Source: an uncultured Rhizobiaceae group bacterium
GTDB lineage: Bacteria > Pseudomonadota > Alphaproteobacteria > Rhizobiales > Rhizobiaceae
Direction: 5' to 3'
Assembly (NCBI GenBank): GCA_938010435.1
Contig: CALLUS010000002.1
Coordinates: 418,288 to 482,287, forward strand
DNA: 64,000 nucleotides
Notes under the pieces: model-generated
What the model was told of the DNA's origin: nothing
What the model saw: only the letters and a program-made list of their open reading frames with translations
The model's database searches: none
Shown: positions 44,121 to 54,066 of the stretch, piece after piece
Layout of the letters: each line of letters starts with the position of its first letter
How positions within the stretch are numbered: the stretch's first letter is position 1
Program-made: the position numbers and the translations under genes

Positions 44121-46268
44121 TTGATTGCAATATCTACCCACCGCATCGACTCCGATGCGGCAACCATTCTCTTTGCCTGGACCGAAGGGGTTCCTGAAGT
44201 CATTTATTTCGGCTCTAAGTTGCCTGATGATTTGGATGTGGAAACATTCGCACTGTCGCACACCCGTCCGCAGGGGTTTGCGACGATGGATGAATATGCA
44301 CCCATCTCAATGCAACCGGAGATATCCCGTGGCTTTATGGGACACCCCGGGCTCATCGCCCACAGGTCAGGATCTGACAAAGCAGGCTGGGCCGGATTGT
44401 TCACATTTGCCAGCCGCACGAACATTGATGATGGTGTGGTTTTTAAATGTTACGATGCCCATCGTGGTCTCATTCTCGAAATACAATGTACATTGTGTCC
44501 CCACTCTTCCGTTGGGGTATTCAAATCTACACTCACCAATGATAGTGATGCAGATTGTATTGTGGATTGGATGAGCGCGCCGGTTATGCCTGTGCAGCAA
44601 ACACTGTCTGAATACTTGCATTTCCATGGACGGTGGTGTGCTGAATTTACGATTGATCGTCGCACGGTTCCTATGGGACTTGTTAAAGCAGAGAACAGGC
44701 GTGGCCGCACAAGCCATGAGGCGTTCCCCGGAACAATTATGCTGACCCCAACCACCGATGAAGTTTCTGGTGAGTGTTTAGGAGTTCATTTGGGGTGGAG
44801 CGGCAATCACCGCATGGTGATGGAACGGCTGACCACTGGCGAATGCCAATTGCAGATGGGCGTGTTGCATTTCTCTCGTGAGGGTATTGTCCCTGTGGGG
44901 AAATCCATCTCCACGCCAGAGATATTTGTCTCTCAATCAGACAATGGTTTGAATGCCATGAGCCAAAAATTTCACGAATATGTACGTCATAATATTCTTA
45001 AATTCCCAAACCCTAAAAAACCACGTCCGGTTACGGTCAATACTTGGGAAGCTCTGTATTTTGACCATGACATTGAGCGTTTAAAAATGCTTGCTGACGC
45101 CGCCCAAGAAGTCGGAGCTGAACGTTATGTTTTGGACGATGGCTGGTTTCGCGGGCGCAATGATGACACCACATCTTTGGGGGATTGGTTTCCTGACGAA
45201 AACAAATACCCGAATGGCCTTCACCCGATTGTTGATTATGTGATCGATGAAAAAGATATGGAATTCGGATTATGGGTAGAGCCTGAAATGGTAAACCCTG
45301 ATTCTGACCTTTACCGCGAACACCCTGATTGGGTTTTGAGGCTAGACCCCTACCCGCGTATGACGGGCCGCAATCAATTGGTTCTCGATCTCACCAATAC
45401 AGATGTGACCGACTATCTGTTCGAGCGTTTAGGAAGCCTTCTGTCTGAATATCGGATTTCCTATTTCAAATGGGACATGAACCGGGATCTTGTTTTGCCA
45501 GGTGACCGTTCTGGTAATGCCGCTGTGCATCGCCAAACCACGGAACTCTATAAACTGATTGATCGTCTACGGACCGCATATCCCAATGTGGAAATCGAAA
45601 GTTGTGCATCAGGCGGCGGGCGTATTGATTATGAAATATTGAAGCGCACCCATCGCTTCTGGACGTCGGATTCCAACGATGCCGTAGAACGCACACGCAT
45701 TCAAAGCGGTTTCTCATATTTTCTTCCGCCCGAAGTTATGGGTGCCCATGTTGGCCCTGCTTGGTGCCATACATCAGGGCGCGGATTCCATCCGAACTTC
45801 CGTGCACTTGTCAGCAGTTATGGACACATGGGCTTGGAACTCGATCTTACCAAGATAGATGCCGACGATATGGCCGTTTTTAAAGATGCGGTCGATCGCT
45901 ACAAACAAGATCGACATTTATGGCATGGGGGCGATTTTCACCGTATTCTCACTGTCGATGCAGACCTGCTTGGTGCTGCCACAGTGAGCAAAGATAAAAC
46001 CTCCGCCCGCGTGGTGATGATGCAGATTGACCGGCCTCGTTCAGTGGTGCCACCCAATGTGGCAATCCCGGGTCTTGACCCGGATCGTGCTTATAAAGTG
46101 ACACTGCAAACACCACCCGATATCGCAAAACGCGCCAGTCGCGTGTTCCATAATCCATTGATGGAAGATGGATTCACATTGCCCGGTGCTGTGCTGGGAA
46201 CAGTAGGCGTTCAGCTGCCTGTCATGTATGCTCAAACTGGTGTGGCTCTTTCATTGGAGGCAGCATAG
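44121..46268 (+). CDS. GH36 alpha-galactosidase
   Basis: 715 residues from TTG at 44121. Domains: N-terminal beta-supersandwich (about 1-320), TIM barrel (about 320-640) and a C-terminal beta domain. The catalytic nucleophile is Asp452 in YFKWDMNRD; the acid/base is most likely Asp517 in FWTSDSNDAVERTRIQ. VLDDGWFRGRNDD and GLWVEPEMVNPDSDLY are conserved in GH36. No signal peptide: it acts on imported alpha-galactosides such as melibiose, raffinose or galactosyl-glycerol. It is coupled to dgoK by a 1-bp TAGTG overlap, linking hydrolysis to breakdown of the galactose released. Confidence 0.93.
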   Translation: MIAISTHRIDSDAATILFAWTEGVPEVIYFGSKLPDDLDVETFALSHTRPQGFATMDEYAPISMQPEISRGFMGHPGLIAHRSGSDKAGWAGLFTFASRTNIDDGVVFKCYDAHRGLILEIQCTLCPHSSVGVFKSTLTNDSDADCIVDWMSAPVMPVQQTLSEYLHFHGRWCAEFTIDRRTVPMGLVKAENRRGRTSHEAFPGTIMLTPTTDEVSGECLGVHLGWSGNHRMVMERLTTGECQLQMGVLHFSREGIVPVGKSISTPEIFVSQSDNGLNAMSQKFHEYVRHNILKFPNPKKPRPVTVNTWEALYFDHDIERLKMLADAAQEVGAERYVLDDGWFRGRNDDTTSLGDWFPDENKYPNGLHPIVDYVIDEKDMEFGLWVEPEMVNPDSDLYREHPDWVLRLDPYPRMTGRNQLVLDLTNTDVTDYLFERLGSLLSEYRISYFKWDMNRDLVLPGDRSGNAAVHRQTTELYKLIDRLRTAYPNVEIESCASGGGRIDYEILKRTHRFWTSDSNDAVERTRIQSGFSYFLPPEVMGAHVGPAWCHTSGRGFHPNFRALVSSYGHMGLELDLTKIDADDMAVFKDAVDRYKQDRHLWHGGDFHRILTVDADLLGAATVSKDKTSARVVMMQIDRPRSVVPPNVAIPGLDPDRAYKVTLQTPPDIAKRASRVFHNPLMEDGFTLPGAVLGTVGVQLPVMYAQTGVALSLEAA

Positions 46269-47185
46269 TGTCTAACTGCATTCTCATTGCATTGGATTGG
46301 GGCACCACAAATGTGCGCGCTGCCCTATTGGATTCAAATGGGAACGTGTTGGATGAACGACGTGGCGAAAGCGGTGTGGGACAGTTCAACCGCCAACAGT
46401 TTGAAGACAATTTTGATCATCTTACAAAAGACTGGCCAAATGTTCCTGCCATTGCTGCAGGCATGGTGGGCAGTCGACAAGGTTGGATGGAAGCACAATA
46501 CCTTCCCGTCCCTTGCGATATAGACTTACTTTCAAATTCGCTGGTTTCTTTCGAATATAACACACGCCAAATCACTATTGTCCCGGGTTTAAAATTGGAC
46601 AATGGAAAACGCTTTGACGTGATGCGTGGCGAAGAAACCCAATTGGCAGGTTTTCTCGCGAATCAATCCGGATTTACTGGTACAATCATTATGCCGGGCA
46701 CCCATAGTAAATGGGTAAGATTGGTCAATGGCCGCATCACCAGTTTTCAAACCTACATGACTGGCGAGTTTTTTGATGCCGTCAGCGAACATACAATTCT
46801 GCGCCATTCAGTTTCGGATCACACGGGGCCGGATAGCTTGTTTGCTGAAAAGGTCAACACTCTCGCATCTGGCTCCGGTTCTATTGAAGGTGAGTTGTTT
46901 GGCCTTCGCGCGCGCCACCTTTTGGAAGAATGCGACGCGGGTCGATTGCGCCAAGAACTTTCTGCACTGCTCATTATGGCAGAGTTACGCGCAGGACAGT
47001 TGGACGGCTTTGAATTGAACGAGAACGTTGTGTTAGTGGGCACGGAAACATTGACCGTGTTTTATGAAACGGCACTGGAAGCGTTGGGGTGCAATCCGCA
47101 AAAATTTAAAGGTACGGCACTGGTCTGGCCTGCGCTTTTTGACCTAGCCTTAAAAGCAAAGCTTATCGAAGGACCAAGCGCATGA
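46268..47185 (+). CDS. dgoK: 2-dehydro-3-deoxygalactonokinase
   Basis: 305 residues, GTG start overlapping the GH36 stop. ASKHA-fold sugar kinase of the DgoK family: phosphate-1 motif ALDWGTTNVRAALLD, GMVGSRQGWMEAQYLPVPC, VMRGEETQLAGFL, MPGTHSKWVRLVNG and VVLVGTETLTVFYETAL. It phosphorylates 2-keto-3-deoxy-galactonate to KDPGal in the De Ley-Doudoroff pathway. It overlaps dgoA by 4 bp (ATGA). The preceding pathway enzymes (galactose dehydrogenase, lactonase, galactonate dehydratase DgoD) are not recognised in the window. Confidence 0.93.
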   Translation: MSNCILIALDWGTTNVRAALLDSNGNVLDERRGESGVGQFNRQQFEDNFDHLTKDWPNVPAIAAGMVGSRQGWMEAQYLPVPCDIDLLSNSLVSFEYNTRQITIVPGLKLDNGKRFDVMRGEETQLAGFLANQSGFTGTIIMPGTHSKWVRLVNGRITSFQTYMTGEFFDAVSEHTILRHSVSDHTGPDSLFAEKVNTLASGSGSIEGELFGLRARHLLEECDAGRLRQELSALLIMAELRAGQLDGFELNENVVLVGTETLTVFYETALEALGCNPQKFKGTALVWPALFDLALKAKLIEGPSA

Positions 47186-47808
47186 GCGACTTGTTTGAAG
47201 GCCACCGTCCATTGGTTGCTATTCTTCGTGGTCTGAAACCATCAGAAGCGCTTGGTATTGGAGCCTCGCTTGTTGAAGCAGGATTTGGCATTATTGAGGT
47301 TCCGCTCAATTCTCCCACCCCATTGGAAAGCATCGCATTGCTGGCCAAAGAATTTGGTGACAAATGTATCATCGGTGCAGGGACAGTTCTTACCACCGGA
47401 CAAGTGGATGGAGTGATTGATGCGGGTGGACGCTTGATCGTTTCGCCCGATATGAAACCATCTGTCATCAAACGGACTCGAGAGCGCAACGGTTTGTCTT
47501 TCCCCGGCGTGTTTAGTCCGACCGAAGCCTTCGCAGCAATAGATGCGGGTTGTCATGCCCTTAAATTTTTTCCGGCCAGTCTCCACGGACCAGACGGTGT
47601 GAAGGCGATCAAAGCCGTACTACCATCTGCAATAAATGTATTGGCCGTAGGCGGTGTGACTGTCCCCACAATCGGCGATTGGCTAATCGCCGGGACGGAT
47701 GGTTTCGGCATCGGATCAAATGTTTACAAAGCCGGATGGGGCGCAGAAAAAGTGAGTTCAGAAGCCAAGGCATTCGTTGCCGCATTTGATGCTGCAGTAG
47801 TTAGTTAA
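47182..47808 (+). CDS. dgoA: 2-dehydro-3-deoxy-6-phosphogalactonate aldolase
   Basis: 208 residues of the KDPG/KDPGal class I aldolase family. The Schiff-base lysine is Lys128 in CHALKFFPASLHG; VAILRGLKPSEA and IEVPLNSPTPLESI (catalytic Glu39) and GAGTVLTTGQVD complete the active site. It cleaves KDPGal to pyruvate and glyceraldehyde-3-phosphate. The PLNSP form and dgoK overlap point to DgoA rather than Eda. It is last in the operon and converges on soxG with 5 bp between; I see no terminator hairpin there. Confidence 0.93.
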   Translation: MSDLFEGHRPLVAILRGLKPSEALGIGASLVEAGFGIIEVPLNSPTPLESIALLAKEFGDKCIIGAGTVLTTGQVDGVIDAGGRLIVSPDMKPSVIKRTRERNGLSFPGVFSPTEAFAAIDAGCHALKFFPASLHGPDGVKAIKAVLPSAINVLAVGGVTVPTIGDWLIAGTDGFGIGSNVYKAGWGAEKVSSEAKAFVAAFDAAVVS

Positions 47809-47813
47809 GTGTT

Positions 47814-48407
47814 CTAGCTGACCGCATATCCCACTTCAGAACTTGCAGTCGTGATCCAATGCCAAATCCCCCGCGCAAAACTGGTGAACACATAAAGGTC
47901 AAAACTCTCTTCGCTTGTGCGGTGAATGGTGACACCAATTTCATGGTGATGGCTAACTTGTGATGTTCCAACAGGAAATGCTTTCAAACTGAAATCAATT
48001 GCGATGCCACTGGCCAAAACCCAAGCTGCCTTTGGCCCTTTGACTTCAACAACAACTCGCGCGTGCGTTAATCCTGTAACCGCACCGTTTTTAGCTGAAA
48101 TTTTTGAGCGCAGTTTGTCTTCCAAACCTTCAACTTCCGCATCAATCAACCAGCGCCCCGGCCCTGTTTGTATAATTGACACATTTTCCGAATGGGCCGT
48201 TTCAGGCGCCTTTGGCACTGCGAGTTTAGTGAGCGTTTCAAGGGCTTTCTCAACAACAGAAATCGTATCCGGCCAAGCTTGCACCTGGATCAATGAACCG
48301 CAAAGGTTTTCACTCAGGAAGACTTTAGGAGAATTTGTGTCTGTACCAAACACACCAGGCTCAGCGACGGCATCAAGTGGTGATATTCTGTCTGGAAAAT
48401 CAACCAT
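47814..48407 (-). CDS. soxG: Sarcosine oxidase gamma subunit
   Basis: 197 residues from the ATG at 48407, preceded by GGAGG 8 nt upstream and overlapping the soxA stop by 8 bp. SoxG is related to the GcvT C-terminal fold and needed for assembly of the tetramer. Conserved parts: TGPGRWLIDAEVEG, LTHARVVVEVKGPKAAWVLA, SQVSHHHEIGVTIHRTSEESFDLYVFTSFA (read in two pieces). It is last in soxBDAG. The family is divergent, so identity rests partly on gene order. Confidence 0.9.
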   Translation of the reverse strand: MVDFPDRISPLDAVAEPGVFGTDTNSPKVFLSENLCGSLIQVQAWPDTISVVEKALETLTKLAVPKAPETAHSENVSIIQTGPGRWLIDAEVEGLEDKLRSKISAKNGAVTGLTHARVVVEVKGPKAAWVLASGIAIDFSLKAFPVGTSQVSHHHEIGVTIHRTSEESFDLYVFTSFARGIWHWITTASSEVGYAVS

Positions 48408-51400
48408 GCATACGCCCTCCATCAGGATCAACTATATGCGGACTGACGACTTCTACAGCCACATGACAATCCCGCACCGGATTGGTGGCATAGATTTTTT
48501 CGCCGTACCGTGCTGCCCCACCTTCCAGCATAGCCAGCGAAATATAACACTCTAATTCCGGTGAAAAACATGTAGACGTGGTGTTGCCTTCACTGCGGCC
48601 CGGCTCGTCTTTGTTGCCTTTGACCAAATGACTGCCACCACGAATACGTTGGCCATCAATACTTTTAATTGCTACCAATTGCAGGCGATCCTCTTCGTGG
48701 AACGCATCACGTTTCAACAATGTTGCGCCCACAAAATTCTTCTTGGACGATACCATGCCACCCAAACCCAAATCATAAGGCGTGGTGCGGCCATTTAGTT
48801 CTGGTCCCGCCACATGGCCTTTTTCGATACGTAATGTGGAGAGCGCTTCAAGACCGTAAGGGGTGATGTTGAAGCGTTTGCCTGCTTTCATCAAAACATT
48901 CCACAGCTCTTGGCCCCAGCCGGCACCACAATAAACTTCGTAGGCCATTTCACCTGAGAACGAGAGACGCGCGATCCATACAGGAATACCAGCGATATTC
49001 GCTTTTTGCACACCCATAAACGGCAGGTCTTCATTGGAAACACCGCAATCGGAAACACAGCCTTTTAGAACATTGCGGGCTTTCGGTCCTGCCACTGCCA
49101 CGCCTGCCCATTCATCTGAAACAGATGTAAGTGCCACCTTCAAATCAGGCCAAACCACATCGCGGTGATACTCCAGATGATCCATCACTTGCCCCGCACC
49201 AGCGGTGGTGGTGGTCATTAAATAACGGTTTTCTTCCAACCGCCAAGTCGTGCCATCGTCAAACAACATTCCATCTTCGCGCAACATCAAACCGTAACGC
49301 GCCTTGTCTACAGGCAGTTTTGCAAACCCGTTAGAATAGATACGATTGAGAAACTCGGCAGCATCGGGTCCTTGAACATCAATTTTTCCAAGGGTGGAGA
49401 CATCCACCAATCCAACGCCTTTGCGCACCGCGGCAGCTTCACGGATGTAAGCTTGTTCCACACTTTCGCCAGAACGATTGTAACTTTCAGGGCGCAGCCA
49501 CGGACCGTTGGCATACATATTTGCACCCTCAGCCACGTGCCAATCGTGCATGGGTGTCAAACGTTCTGATGCCAGATGTCCGTAGGATTCACCTGCAATC
49601 GCACCTAATGCCGTTGGCGTGTATGGCGGTCTAAAACGTGTTGTTCCTACCTCTGGAATAGGTTTTCCACGGGCTTCCGCCATGATCGCAAGACCGGACA
49701 TATTCGATGTCTTTCCCTGATCTGTCGCCATGCCCAATGTGGTGTAGCGCTTGAGATGTTCAACAGAAATGAAGCCTTCACGGTGTGCCAAACGCACATC
49801 TTCCGATGTCACATCATGTTGCAAATCAACAAAGGCTTTGCCGCCAGAATTGATTTCAAAAACAGGTGCTGGTGCATAATCGATTTCATCGCCTTCGATG
49901 CGGGGAACATCGCTATCACCTTCACCCAATCCCGCATCAGCGAGTGCTTTTACAGCAGCCTCTTCACCGGATCGGAATGCATGACGAAGACCAAACTTGC
50001 CTGCCATCGCGCCGGCTCCATGCCAAGCGCTTATGGCACCGCCTGGAAGGAATGCTTGTAGTTCGGCGTCCCAAACAGGTTTTTCGCCTTGCTGGGAAGT
50101 GAGATGAAAAGCAGGAGACCATCCACCGGAAACTGCGATACAGTCGCACCCGATTTTCTTCAACTTGCGACCAACTTCGCCCGACGTTTCGGTAAATTCA
50201 GAAATTTGCGCGCCTGACAGTGATTGGAACCCGTTCGTTGCAGTGATGGCAGCACCCAGAAATATTTCTGCGCGGGATTCTTCACCGGCGGCACGAATAT
50301 TGTCGGGCACATCCTTGCGCACATCAACAATCGCTTCCACGATCACACCATTCTTCGCCATATCTCGTGCGGCCAACCAGCCCGTGTCATTGTTCGTAAA
50401 CACACAAACCGCTTTGCCAGGAGATACGCCGAATTCAACCACATAGCGCCGCGCCGAATCTGCCAACATCACGCCCGGACGATCATTGCCTGCAAACACG
50501 ATGGGGCGTTCAATAGCGCCTGTTGCGATGACGGCAGACTTGCAACGAATGTTCCAGGCTCTTTGGCGCACCTGATGTTTCGCTGGACGTTTTATGTGAT
50601 CTGCAACGCGCTCCACTGCGAGATAGGTGTTGTCATCAAACATGGATTGAACAGTCGTGCGCGTGAGCACTGTAACATTCTCATGTTCAGCTAGTTCCGC
50701 CAAACGTTCCTCTGCCCAATCAAAAGCAGGCTCCCCGTCCAGCAATTCGGGTGATGATAAAAGCGAACCGCCAGCCACTGCACTTTCATCGCATAGAATA
50801 ACTTTCGCGCCAGCTGATGCAGCCCGTTCAGCTGCAGAAATTCCCGCAGGGCCAGCGCCAACAACCAGCACATCGCAAAACGCGTTCATACGGCCATATT
50901 TGTCGGGATCAGCTTGTGACGCGCCTTTGCCAAGGCCAGCGGCACGGCGGATCAATTGCTCACAGAACCACCAAAATTGAGTAGCCTTATGGCCAGGGCG
51001 AGATGGCCCCATAAACGTTTTGTAGTAAAACCCTGCACTGAATGCTTTGCCCGGCAATTGATTGACCGCCATGAGATCTAAATTCACCGACGGCCATCGA
51101 TTTTGCGACTTCACTTCCAAGCCCTCATAAAGCTCCAATTCAGTTGCGCGAATATTGGGTTCGGTTCTCGGGCCACTATGAACTGTGACCAATGCGTTCG
51201 GCTCTTCAGAACCCGCCGAAAAAATTCCACGTGGTCGGTGGTATTTGAACGAGCGCGCAACAATAGAAACACCATTCGCCATAAGTGCGGAAGCAAGTGT
51301 GTCTCCCTTACGACCTTCATAGTTTTTACCATCAAAAGTAAAATTGATTTTTGAATCGTGATCGACAGCACGACCAAGACCATCACGCAGATTGAGGCGA

Positions 51401-51411
51401 AATCCACTCAT
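48400..51411 (-). CDS. soxA: Sarcosine oxidase alpha subunit
   Basis: 1003 residues from the ATG at 51411, overlapping the soxD stop (ATGA). N-terminal Fer2-like fold without the Fe-S cysteines (FDGKNYEGRKGDTLASALM), then the dinucleotide-binding domain DVLVVGAGPAGISAAERAA (NAD), a second nucleotide motif region, and a GcvT-like tetrahydrofolate domain at about 610-1000 (AEFLNRIYSNGFAKLPVDKA, TPYDLGLGGMVSSKKNFVGA). The tetramer oxidises sarcosine to glycine with O2, forming H2O2 and, with THF, 5,10-methylene-THF. Divergent folD next to the operon fits handling of that one-carbon unit. Confidence 0.96.
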   Translation of the reverse strand: MSGFRLNLRDGLGRAVDHDSKINFTFDGKNYEGRKGDTLASALMANGVSIVARSFKYHRPRGIFSAGSEEPNALVTVHSGPRTEPNIRATELELYEGLEVKSQNRWPSVNLDLMAVNQLPGKAFSAGFYYKTFMGPSRPGHKATQFWWFCEQLIRRAAGLGKGASQADPDKYGRMNAFCDVLVVGAGPAGISAAERAASAGAKVILCDESAVAGGSLLSSPELLDGEPAFDWAEERLAELAEHENVTVLTRTTVQSMFDDNTYLAVERVADHIKRPAKHQVRQRAWNIRCKSAVIATGAIERPIVFAGNDRPGVMLADSARRYVVEFGVSPGKAVCVFTNNDTGWLAARDMAKNGVIVEAIVDVRKDVPDNIRAAGEESRAEIFLGAAITATNGFQSLSGAQISEFTETSGEVGRKLKKIGCDCIAVSGGWSPAFHLTSQQGEKPVWDAELQAFLPGGAISAWHGAGAMAGKFGLRHAFRSGEEAAVKALADAGLGEGDSDVPRIEGDEIDYAPAPVFEINSGGKAFVDLQHDVTSEDVRLAHREGFISVEHLKRYTTLGMATDQGKTSNMSGLAIMAEARGKPIPEVGTTRFRPPYTPTALGAIAGESYGHLASERLTPMHDWHVAEGANMYANGPWLRPESYNRSGESVEQAYIREAAAVRKGVGLVDVSTLGKIDVQGPDAAEFLNRIYSNGFAKLPVDKARYGLMLREDGMLFDDGTTWRLEENRYLMTTTTAGAGQVMDHLEYHRDVVWPDLKVALTSVSDEWAGVAVAGPKARNVLKGCVSDCGVSNEDLPFMGVQKANIAGIPVWIARLSFSGEMAYEVYCGAGWGQELWNVLMKAGKRFNITPYGLEALSTLRIEKGHVAGPELNGRTTPYDLGLGGMVSSKKNFVGATLLKRDAFHEEDRLQLVAIKSIDGQRIRGGSHLVKGNKDEPGRSEGNTTSTCFSPELECYISLAMLEGGAARYGEKIYATNPVRDCHVAVEVVSPHIVDPDGGRMHG

Positions 51412-51689
51412 GACCTTGCTTTCATTGTTTTTGCCCACGGGCCGACAGGTTCGCAGCCCGTCACTTTGTGGGTCGTCGTGTTGCGCGTCACAACCACGTG
51501 CATGCGACAGCCGGATGTATGGTTCCATAACTCACGGTGATCACCATCCGGGTTTGCGCGGTCAAACACATAGGCACGGTGATCTTCGATGGAGTCGTTT
51601 TCTATTGCAGGACGCTTGGCAGATGCATCACCGCGATAGGTAAATTCCTGATGGTCGCGTTCACCGCAAAAAGGACAGGTCAATCTCAT
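51408..51689 (-). CDS. soxD: Sarcosine oxidase delta subunit
   Basis: 93 residues from the ATG at 51689, one base after the soxB stop; a longer frame to 51728 would overlap soxB. Zinc ligands expected for SoxD are visible: CPFCG near the N-terminus and His/Cys in WNHTSGCRMHVVV. The motifs EFTYRGDASAKRP and RANPDGDHRELW are typical. It is a small structural subunit of the heterotetramer. Confidence 0.93.
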   Translation of the reverse strand: MRLTCPFCGERDHQEFTYRGDASAKRPAIENDSIEDHRAYVFDRANPDGDHRELWNHTSGCRMHVVVTRNTTTHKVTGCEPVGPWAKTMKARS

Positions 51690-51690
51690 C

Positions 51691-52950
51691 TTAATGGTAC
51701 CAAGGTGTGGGGCCACGGCCCGTTTCATCGATCATTCGACCTTCTTTGAAACGGTCCAACGTAAAGTCTTTGTTCAATGCATGTGGTTTGTCGTTGGCAA
51801 TCGTATGCGCAAAGCACCAGCCCGATGCTGGCGTGGCTTTGAAACCGCCATAACACCAGCCTGCATTGAGATACATTCCATCCAATGGGCCGGCTGTAAT
51901 GATCGGGCTACCATCCATGGACATGTCCATAATACCACCCCAAGAGCGCAACAGGCGAAGCCGTGCAAAATTCGGGAACATAGCCACCAGTTCGCTCGTC
52001 ACCTCTTCCCACACCGGCAAATTTCCCCGTTGGGCATAGGAATTGTAATAGTCAATATTTCCACCGAAAACCAAACCGCCTTTGTCCGATTGAGAGACAT
52101 AAAGATGCCCCGCGCCAAATGTAGTGACGGTTGGAATGATGGGTTTAATCGATTCTGAAACAAAAGCCTGCAGAACTGTTGATTCAATGGGAAGTTTCTC
52201 AACGCCTGCCAGTTTCATCACGCGGCTTGTGCTGCCTGCAACGGCAACGCCGGTTTTAGCCGCACGTATTTCACCGCGATTGGTTTCAACACCGACGATC
52301 CGATCACCCTCTTTTAAAAAACCCGTAACTTCAGTGTTTTCCAGAATGTCCACACCAAGTTGATCCGCTGCACGAGCATAACCCCATGCAACAGCATCAT
52401 GTCGCGCATTGCCGGCATCAGGTTGCAACAAGCCACCTTCAATTGGGAAACGTGCGGAACCGGATACATCCAGGCCCGGATTGAGTCGGGCCACTTGATC
52501 GCGGTCCAGCAATTCAGATTTCACACCCATAAGGCGCATTTGATTGCCGCGCTCTGCATAAGTGTCCATTTGCCCCGGCGTGTGGGCAAGATTCAAAACG
52601 CCGCGTGGTGAAAACATCACGTTGTAATTCAGATTGTGACTGAGCTCACGCCACAACTCCATGGACTTTTCATAGAACTGGCTGTTGGGGGTGAGACGAT
52701 AGTTGGATCGTACAATTGTTGTGTTGCGGCCAATATTCCCTGATCCAAGATAACCTTTTTCGATGACAGCCACATTTGTTATGCCATGTTGGGACGCCAA
52801 ATAGAATGCAGTAGACAAGCCATGCCCGCCGCCACCGATGATGATAACATCATAAGACGATTTCGGCTCAGGCTTGCGCCAAGCCGGGGTCCAGTCCTTA
52901 TTGCCCTTCAACGCATTTTTTAAAATGCTCCAAGCGGAATATCGCGTCAC
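51691..52950 (-). CDS. soxB: Sarcosine oxidase beta subunit
   Basis: 419 residues from the GTG at 52950 (GGGAGAG about 5 nt upstream); the resulting start [14 protein letters not shown] matches the family's RYSAFSL-type N-terminus better than the TTG at 52971. FAD motif [20 protein letters not shown] near residue 35. SoxB carries the active site with FAD and covalent FMN that oxidises sarcosine. First gene of soxBDAG; divergent from folD across 193 bp. Confidence 0.95.
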   Translation of the reverse strand: MTRYSAWSILKNALKGNKDWTPAWRKPEPKSSYDVIIIGGGGHGLSTAFYLASQHGITNVAVIEKGYLGSGNIGRNTTIVRSNYRLTPNSQFYEKSMELWRELSHNLNYNVMFSPRGVLNLAHTPGQMDTYAERGNQMRLMGVKSELLDRDQVARLNPGLDVSGSARFPIEGGLLQPDAGNARHDAVAWGYARAADQLGVDILENTEVTGFLKEGDRIVGVETNRGEIRAAKTGVAVAGSTSRVMKLAGVEKLPIESTVLQAFVSESIKPIIPTVTTFGAGHLYVSQSDKGGLVFGGNIDYYNSYAQRGNLPVWEEVTSELVAMFPNFARLRLLRSWGGIMDMSMDGSPIITAGPLDGMYLNAGWCYGGFKATPASGWCFAHTIANDKPHALNKDFTLDRFKEGRMIDETGRGPTPWYH

Positions 52951-52969
52951 ATCGCTCTCCCAACGAACC

Positions 52970-52993
52970 AAGTACGACGTTTCATGTCGTCTT
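52970..52993. promoter_or_regulatory. Short inverted repeat in the soxB leader
   Basis: AAGTACGAC (52970-52978) pairs with GTCGTCTT (52986-52993) apart from one bulged T, loop GTTTCAT. It lies 20-43 nt before the soxB GTG. It could be a leader hairpin or a regulator site; on the plus strand it is followed by a short T run. Nothing stronger is visible in the 193-bp divergent gap. Confidence 0.3.
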
Positions 52994-53143
52994 TTTCAAG
53001 TTGTATCATGGCCATTTCTTGTAGTTTCTTCAATTGGAGAATATGGCACTGACCACAACTATTACTTTTACCAAAAAACGACTTGCGCCTTATCAGTTTT
53101 TCGACAGATATGGCAGCTAGGACACCAGAAAGGAACTTCTCGT

Positions 53144-54052
53144 ATGTCAGACGAAGGCAAGAGAATTGACGGCAAACTTATTGCAGAAGACGTTGTTGCA
53201 ATAGCGAAGGCGCACACTGAAAAATTGGTCGCTACCAAAGGAGTTGTTCCTGGTCTTGCGGTGATCATTGTGGGGGAAGATCCTGCCAGTCAGGTTTATG
53301 TCGCTTCCAAAGGTCGCAAAGCTAAAGAGTGTGGTTTTCATTCTGTCCAACACACTTTACCTGCGGACACTTCAGAAGCTGATGTCTTGACTCAAGTGCA
53401 AGCGCTTAACGAGGATGCAGCCATTCATGGCATTTTGGTTCAATTGCCTTTGCCGAAACACATTGACGAAAACAAAGTGATCCAGACCATTGCGCCTGAA
53501 AAGGACGTGGACGGATTTCACTATATGAACGTTGGAAAACTTGGCACAGGCGATGTGTCCTCCGCATTTGTGCCTTGCACACCTACTGGCTCCATGATCC
53601 TCATTCGTCGTGTACTGGGTGATGATCTTTCCGGATTGAACGCCGTCGTCATCGGCCGTTCAAATATCGTGGGAAAACCCATGGCCAGTCTTTTGCTTAG
53701 CGCAAATTGCACAGTCACCATTGCGCACAGCCGCACCAAAGACCTTGAAGGTTTGACGCGAACGGCCGACATTGTTGTCGCAGCGGTTGGCCGCCCTGAA
53801 ATGGTAAAAGGCAGCTGGATCAAAAAAGGGGCGACGGTGATTGATGTTGGCATCAACCGCATCGATGCTCCTGAGCGTGGGGAAGGAAAAACCCGTTTGG
53901 TAGGGGACGTGGATTACCAAGATGCACTTGATCATGCAGCTCACATCACCCCCGTTCCCGGCGGCGTTGGACCAATGACCATTGCCTTATTGATGGGGGC
54001 GACGATCACATCTGCCTGCCGTCATGCCGATTTTGAAACACCTGATTTCTGA
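53144..54052 (+). CDS. folD: Methylene-THF dehydrogenase/methenyl-THF cyclohydrolase
   Basis: 302 residues from the ATG at 53144 (AAGGAA 8 nt upstream). Conserved FolD parts: [14 protein letters not shown] (catalytic Tyr and Lys), [58 protein letters not shown] (NADP site) and [17 protein letters not shown]. It converts 5,10-methylene-THF to 10-formyl-THF. Divergent placement beside soxBDAG suggests it processes the one-carbon unit released by sarcosine oxidation, beyond any housekeeping role. Confidence 0.96.
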   Translation: MSDEGKRIDGKLIAEDVVAIAKAHTEKLVATKGVVPGLAVIIVGEDPASQVYVASKGRKAKECGFHSVQHTLPADTSEADVLTQVQALNEDAAIHGILVQLPLPKHIDENKVIQTIAPEKDVDGFHYMNVGKLGTGDVSSAFVPCTPTGSMILIRRVLGDDLSGLNAVVIGRSNIVGKPMASLLLSANCTVTIAHSRTKDLEGLTRTADIVVAAVGRPEMVKGSWIKKGATVIDVGINRIDAPERGEGKTRLVGDVDYQDALDHAAHITPVPGGVGPMTIALLMGATITSACRHADFETPDF

Positions 54053-54066
54053 CCACAGGAACTGTT

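Noticed and set aside
52874..53143. 90-residue N-terminal extension of FolD
   Set aside because: Overlaps soxB in the opposite direction and is not part of FolD; the ATG at 53144 has a good ribosome site.
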